64,000 nt of DNA from Burkholderiaceae bacterium (GTDB lineage: Bacteria > Pseudomonadota > Gammaproteobacteria > Burkholderiales > Burkholderiaceae_C), in the NCBI GenBank assembly GCA_024235855.1, contig JACKLN010000007.1, positions 124,001 through 188,000 of the forward strand, given 5' to 3'. The translations under genes and the position numbers were made by a program. Positions 60,531-64,000 of the stretch are shown one piece after another (the first letter of the stretch is position 1; each line of letters opens with the position of its first letter). Under the pieces are notes generated by a model. The model ran no database searches. It had not been told where the DNA came from and saw only the letters and a program-made list of their open reading frames with translations.

Positions 60531-61175
60531 TCAGGGCGACCAGCCGAGGAAGTTCCGGTAGAGCTGCACGCCGTGGGCCGCGCTCTTCTCCGGGTGGAAC
60601 TGGGTCGCAAAAATGTTATCCCGCGCCACCGCGCAGGTAAAGCGATCGCCGTAGTCGCTCTCGCCGGCCACATGGGCCGGCTGGGCCGGGTCGGCGAAGT
60701 AGCTGTGCACGAAGTAGAAGTAGCTCGCGTCCGGCACATCGGCCCACATCGGATGCGGGCGCTGCACGACGCGGTTCCAGCCCATCTGTGGCACCTTGTA
60801 GCGACTGCCGTCGGGCTGCAGCCGGCCTTCGAGCCGGAAGCGCTTCACGCGGCCCGGGATCAGGCCGAGGCCCGGCGTGTCCTGCTCCTCGCTGTGGTCC
60901 AGCAGCATCTGCATACCCACGCACACGCCCATCAGCGGCTTGTGCGCGGCGGCGTGCAGCACGGCGTCGCGCAGGCCGGAGTCGTGCAGTTCGCGCATGC
61001 AGTCGCGCATCGCGCCCTGGCCGGGCAGCACGATGCGTTCGGCGGCGTACACCTCTTCCGGGTTGGCGGTCACGATGACCTTGACGTCGGCAAAGCGCGC
61101 CGCGTGCGCCACGGCCTGCGAGACCGAGCGCAGGTTGCCCATGCCGTAGTCGACGACGGCGACAGTGCGCGTCAT
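60531..61175 (-). CDS. hisH: imidazole glycerol phosphate synthase subunit HisH
   Basis: Glutamine amidotransferase that feeds ammonia to HisF. 214 residues. VVDYGMGNLRSV opens the protein, the nucleophile Cys is in PLMGVCVGMQMLLD, and the catalytic His-Glu pair in ATQFHPEKS. The ATG at 61,175 starts MTRTVAVVDYGMGN. It lies 33 nt after hisB. Its partner hisF is encoded 1.5 kb downstream beyond the inserted CHRD gene. Confidence 0.96.
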   Translation of the reverse strand: MTRTVAVVDYGMGNLRSVSQAVAHAARFADVKVIVTANPEEVYAAERIVLPGQGAMRDCMRELHDSGLRDAVLHAAAHKPLMGVCVGMQMLLDHSEEQDTPGLGLIPGRVKRFRLEGRLQPDGSRYKVPQMGWNRVVQRPHPMWADVPDASYFYFVHSYFADPAQPAHVAGESDYGDRFTCAVARDNIFATQFHPEKSAAHGVQLYRNFLGWSP

Positions 61176-61208
61176 CGATCGCTCTCCTGCCTGGTGGCGG
61201 CCATGTCG

Positions 61209-61805
61209 CTACAGCGCGCCTTTCGTCGACGGAACCATGCCAGCGCTGCGCGGGTCCGGCGTCAGCGCCATGCGCAGCGCGCGTGCGAAGGCCTTGAACA
61301 CCGTCTCGCACTGGTGGTGCGCGTTCTCGCCCTTGAGGTTGTCGATGTGCAGCGTCACGCCGGCGTGGTTGACGAAGCCCTGGAAGAACTCGTAGGTCAA
61401 CTGGGTGTCGAAGCCGCCGATCATGCCGGCCTTGAACGGCACGTGCATGTGCAGGCCCGGGCGGCCGGAGAAGTCGACCACCACGCGGGACAGCGCCTCG
61501 TCCAGCGGCACGTAGGCGTGGCCGTAGCGCGTGATGCCCTTCTTGTCGGCAGCAGCCTGCGCCACCGCCATGCCCAGCGTGATGCCCACGTCCTCCACCG
61601 TGTGGTGACCGTCGATGTGCAGGTCGCCCTGGGCCTCGATGGTCAGGTCGATCAGGCCGTGGCGGGCGATCTGGTCGAGCATGTGGTCGAAGAAGCCGAT
61701 GCCGGTGGCCAGCTGCGCCTGCCCGCTGCCGTCCAGGTTCACGGCGACGCGGATCTGCGTTTCCTTGGTGTCGCGGCGCAGGTCGGCCGTTCGGGCATTG
61801 CTCAC
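61209..61805 (-). CDS. hisB: imidazoleglycerol-phosphate dehydratase
   Basis: Dehydrates IGP to imidazole acetol phosphate. The 198-residue protein is the monofunctional form without the phosphatase domain seen in enterobacteria. The metal-binding motifs are FFDHMLDQIARHG and DGHHTVEDVGI, then YGHAYVPLDEALSR and GENAHHQCETVFKAF. The GTG at 61,805 overlaps the hisC stop (GTGA), giving MSNARTADLRRDTKETQI, the usual start. Confidence 0.96.
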   Translation of the reverse strand: MSNARTADLRRDTKETQIRVAVNLDGSGQAQLATGIGFFDHMLDQIARHGLIDLTIEAQGDLHIDGHHTVEDVGITLGMAVAQAAADKKGITRYGHAYVPLDEALSRVVVDFSGRPGLHMHVPFKAGMIGGFDTQLTYEFFQGFVNHAGVTLHIDNLKGENAHHQCETVFKAFARALRMALTPDPRSAGMVPSTKGAL

Positions 61806-62890
61806 AACGATTCCTTCAGGGCTTGCATCATGCGGTCGTTCTGCTCGGGCGTGCCCACGGTCAGGCGCAGGCAGTTGGCCAGCAGCGGGTGCAGGCCGGC
61901 GATGTGCTTGACCAGCACGCCGCGCGCCTTCATGCCGTCGAAGGCGCGCTGGGAGTCGGGCACGCGCACCAGGATCATGTTGGCCTCGCTGGGGAAGGCG
62001 TGCACGCCCGGCAGCGTCGCCAGTTCCGCCTGCAGACGTTCGCGCTGTTCTCGCAGCACCGCCGCCTGACGGGCGTATTCGTAGCCGTTCTCGAGCGCGA
62101 ACAGCGCCGCCTCCACGTTCAGGCTGCCCACGTTGTACGGTGGGCGCACCTTGTCCACCTCGGCAATCAGCGGCGCGGCCCCGCACAGGTAGCCCAGCCG
62201 CACACCGGCCAGCCCGAACTTGGACAGCGTGCGCAGCACCATCACGTGCGGCTGGTCCGCGAGCTTCGGCATCCAGGTGCGCGACGCGAACGGCTGGTAG
62301 GCCTCGTCGATCACGACGAAGCCGTCCTGTGCGCCCACCGCGTCGACGATGGCCTGCACGTCGGCCTCATCCCACAGGTTGGCCGTGGGGTTGTTGGGGT
62401 AGGCCAGGTACGTCAGCGCGGGGCGATGTTCCGCGATGGCCGCCAGCATGGCGGGGACGTCCAGCGCCAGGTCGGCCGTCAGCGGCACGCCGGCGAAGTT
62501 CAGCCCGCGCAGCTGGGCCGAGAGCTGGTACATCACGAACCCGGGCAGTGGCGCCAGGATCGTGGCGCCCGGCCGCCAGCAGGCCACCGACAGCAGGTCG
62601 ATCAGCTCGTCGCTGCCGTTGCCCAGCATCAGCGCGCAGCCGGCGGGCAGTTCGGCATAGGCGGCCAGCGCGCCCTTGAGGTCGTCCTGCCGCGTGCCGG
62701 GGTAGCGGTTGAGTTCCACCGCCGCCAGCCGTTCGCCGAGTGCACGCTGCAGGTCCGGCGGCAGGGTGAACGGGTTCTCCATCGCGTCGAGCTTGATCAG
62801 CCCGGCGCTGGGTTGCACCGCATAGGCGTGCATGGACTGCACGTCCTGGCGGATCGTCTGCTTCAGTCGGTCGGCTAGTGACGGGCTCAT
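61802..62890 (-). CDS. hisC: histidinol-phosphate aminotransferase
   Basis: PLP-dependent transaminase producing histidinol phosphate. 362 residues. KLDAMENPF is the substrate-side start, YPNNPTANLWD and VVIDEAYQPF hold the PLP-ring contacts, and the PLP Lys is in RTLSKFGLAGVRLGY. RPPYNVG and the C-terminal FPSEANMILVRV follow. The ATG at 62,890 lies 8 nt after the hisD stop. It is coupled to hisB by a GTGA overlap. Confidence 0.96.
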   Translation of the reverse strand: MSPSLADRLKQTIRQDVQSMHAYAVQPSAGLIKLDAMENPFTLPPDLQRALGERLAAVELNRYPGTRQDDLKGALAAYAELPAGCALMLGNGSDELIDLLSVACWRPGATILAPLPGFVMYQLSAQLRGLNFAGVPLTADLALDVPAMLAAIAEHRPALTYLAYPNNPTANLWDEADVQAIVDAVGAQDGFVVIDEAYQPFASRTWMPKLADQPHVMVLRTLSKFGLAGVRLGYLCGAAPLIAEVDKVRPPYNVGSLNVEAALFALENGYEYARQAAVLREQRERLQAELATLPGVHAFPSEANMILVRVPDSQRAFDGMKARGVLVKHIAGLHPLLANCLRLTVGTPEQNDRMMQALKESL

Positions 62891-62898
62891 GGACGCGC

Positions 62899-64000
62899 TC
62901 AGGCTCCAGGTTTCAGACGGAATTCAGCGGCCTGCGCGTGCGCCTGCAGGCCCTCGCCGTAGGCCAGCTCGGCAGCGATCGGGCCCAGCACCTGGGCACC
63001 CGCTTCGCTCACCTCGATCAGGCTGCTGCGCTTCTGGAAGTCGTACACCCCCAGCGGAGAGCTGAACCGCGCGGTGCCGCTCGTGGGCAGCACGTGGTTG
63101 GGCCCGGCGCAGTAGTCGCCCAGGCTCTCGCTGGTGTAGGCACCCAGGAAGATGGCGCCGGCGTGCCTGAGCAGCGGTTCCCAGCGGTGCGGGTCGGACG
63201 AGGAGATCTCCAGGTGCTCCGGTGCAATGCGGTTGCTGATGGCGCAGGCCTCGTCCATCGAGCGGGTCAGGATCAGCGCGCCGCGGCCTTCCAGGCTGGC
63301 ACGGATCACGTCACGGCGCGGCATGCCGGGCAGCAGGCGGTCGATGGCGGCCTGCACCTGCGCGATGTAGCCGGCGTCCGGGCACAGCAGGATGCTCTGC
63401 GCCAGTTCGTCGTGCTCGGCCTGGCTGAAGAGGTCCATCGCCACCCAGTCGGCGGGCGTGCTGCCGTCGGCCAGCACCAGGATCTCGCTCGGCCCGGCGA
63501 TCATGTCGATGCCCACCTGGCCGAAGACGCGCCGCTTGGCGCTGGCCACGTAGGCGTTGCCCGGGCCGGTGATCTTGTCCACCCGCGGCACGGTGGCCGT
63601 GCCGTAGGCGAGTGCGGCCACCGCCTGCGCGCCGCCGATGGTGAACACGCGGTGCACTCCGGCCACGGCGGCGGCAGCCAGCACGAGGGCGTTGCGCTCG
63701 CCTTTCGGCGTGGGCACCACCATCACGATCTCCGCGACGCCCGCGACGTGTGCCGGGATGGCGTTCATCAGCACGCTGGACGGGTACGCCGCCTTGCCGC
63801 CGGGCACGTAGATGCCCACACGGTCCAGCGGCGTCACCTTCTGGCCCAGCAGCGTGCCGTCGGCGTCGCGGTACTGCCAGCTGCGGCCACAGGCCTCGAG
63901 CTGGCGCTGGTGGTACTGGCGCACGCGGTCTGCCGCCGCTTCCAGTGCGGACCGCTGGGCCGGGGTGATCTGGTCGAGCGCGGCCTGCAGCGCATCGCGG
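62899..64000 (-). CDS. hisD: histidinol dehydrogenase (5' part cut by window edge)
   Basis: Zinc and NAD-dependent enzyme of the last two steps of histidine synthesis. 367 residues of the C-terminal part are in the window. VGIYVPGGKAAYPSSVLMNAIPA, VDKITGPGNAYVASAKRRVFG, DMIAGPSEILVLAD, FSQAEHDELAQ, and PEHLEIS then GAIFLGAYTSESLGDYCAGPNHVLPTSGTARFSS are the family blocks, with the metal-binding Gln/His in AEHD and the catalytic Glu/His in PEHLE. The start and hisG must lie beyond the window. Confidence 0.96.
   Translation of the reverse strand, partial: RDALQAALDQITPAQRSALEAAADRVRQYHQRQLEACGRSWQYRDADGTLLGQKVTPLDRVGIYVPGGKAAYPSSVLMNAIPAHVAGVAEIVMVVPTPKGERNALVLAAAAVAGVHRVFTIGGAQAVAALAYGTATVPRVDKITGPGNAYVASAKRRVFGQVGIDMIAGPSEILVLADGSTPADWVAMDLFSQAEHDELAQSILLCPDAGYIAQVQAAIDRLLPGMPRRDVIRASLEGRGALILTRSMDEACAISNRIAPEHLEISSSDPHRWEPLLRHAGAIFLGAYTSESLGDYCAGPNHVLPTSGTARFSSPLGVYDFQKRSSLIEVSEAGAQVLGPIAAELAYGEGLQAHAQAAEFRLKPGA

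Overview
The window is high-GC chromosomal DNA of a betaproteobacterium, most likely order Burkholderiales (Rubrivivax/Leptothrix/Methylibium-type lineages). The gene orders hrcA-nadK-recN-rapZ, mutM-TPR-lolB-ispE-tRNA-Gln-prs-rplY-pth and hisD-C-B-H-A...F, together with a PEP-CTERM protein, support this. The taxonomic call is an inference from gene order and protein similarity as I recognise it.

Region 1 (1-6.8 kb, minus strand): a fatty-acid beta-oxidation operon led by its own TetR-type repressor (TetR, acyl-CoA dehydrogenase, small DUF2147 protein, FadN-type bifunctional enzyme, thiolase, enoyl-CoA hydratase cut by the window edge). A perfect 14-bp palindrome lies just upstream of the repressor.

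Region 2 (7,197-36,855): a mobile genomic island of about 29.7 kb that has split a chromosomal HNH-endonuclease gene. The two halves (6,936-7,196 and 36,856-37,152) rejoin in frame, giving a 185-residue protein across a GCGATCGC palindrome. The island ends are imperfect inverted repeats. Its right end carries three large tyrosine recombinases and a small coiled-coil protein in a tightly coupled operon, the layout of ginABCD in GInt islands, extended by a second coiled-coil protein and a RecD2-like helicase. Its left end carries a complete, diverged copy of the HNH gene it disrupts. The cargo is a defence island: a type 3 BREX operon (brxF, brxC, pglX, brxH, pglZ, brxA) with three extra genes between pglX and brxH, an OLD-like ATPase/TOPRIM protein with a Dam-type methylase appended to its end, and a winged-helix plus PD-(D/E)XK nuclease divergent from a small XRE regulator.

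Region 3 (37-51 kb): housekeeping genes. These are a glycine-zipper lipoprotein, a SapC-family protein, a CAU-anticodon tRNA, hrcA, the nadK-recN-rapZ-LonN-domain run, the opposing dynamin-like GTPase/mutY pair, mutM, and the TPR-lolB-ispE operon.

Region 4 (51-64 kb): tRNA-Gln, prs, rplY, an unusual esterase/Baeyer-Villiger monooxygenase fusion, pth, a DUF4124-like protein overlapping a convergent ferredoxin gene, coaD, rsmD, and the histidine operon (hisF, hisA, hisH, hisB, hisC, partial hisD), with a plus-strand CHRD/PEP-CTERM gene between hisF and hisA. No intergenic stretch exceeds about 300 bases.
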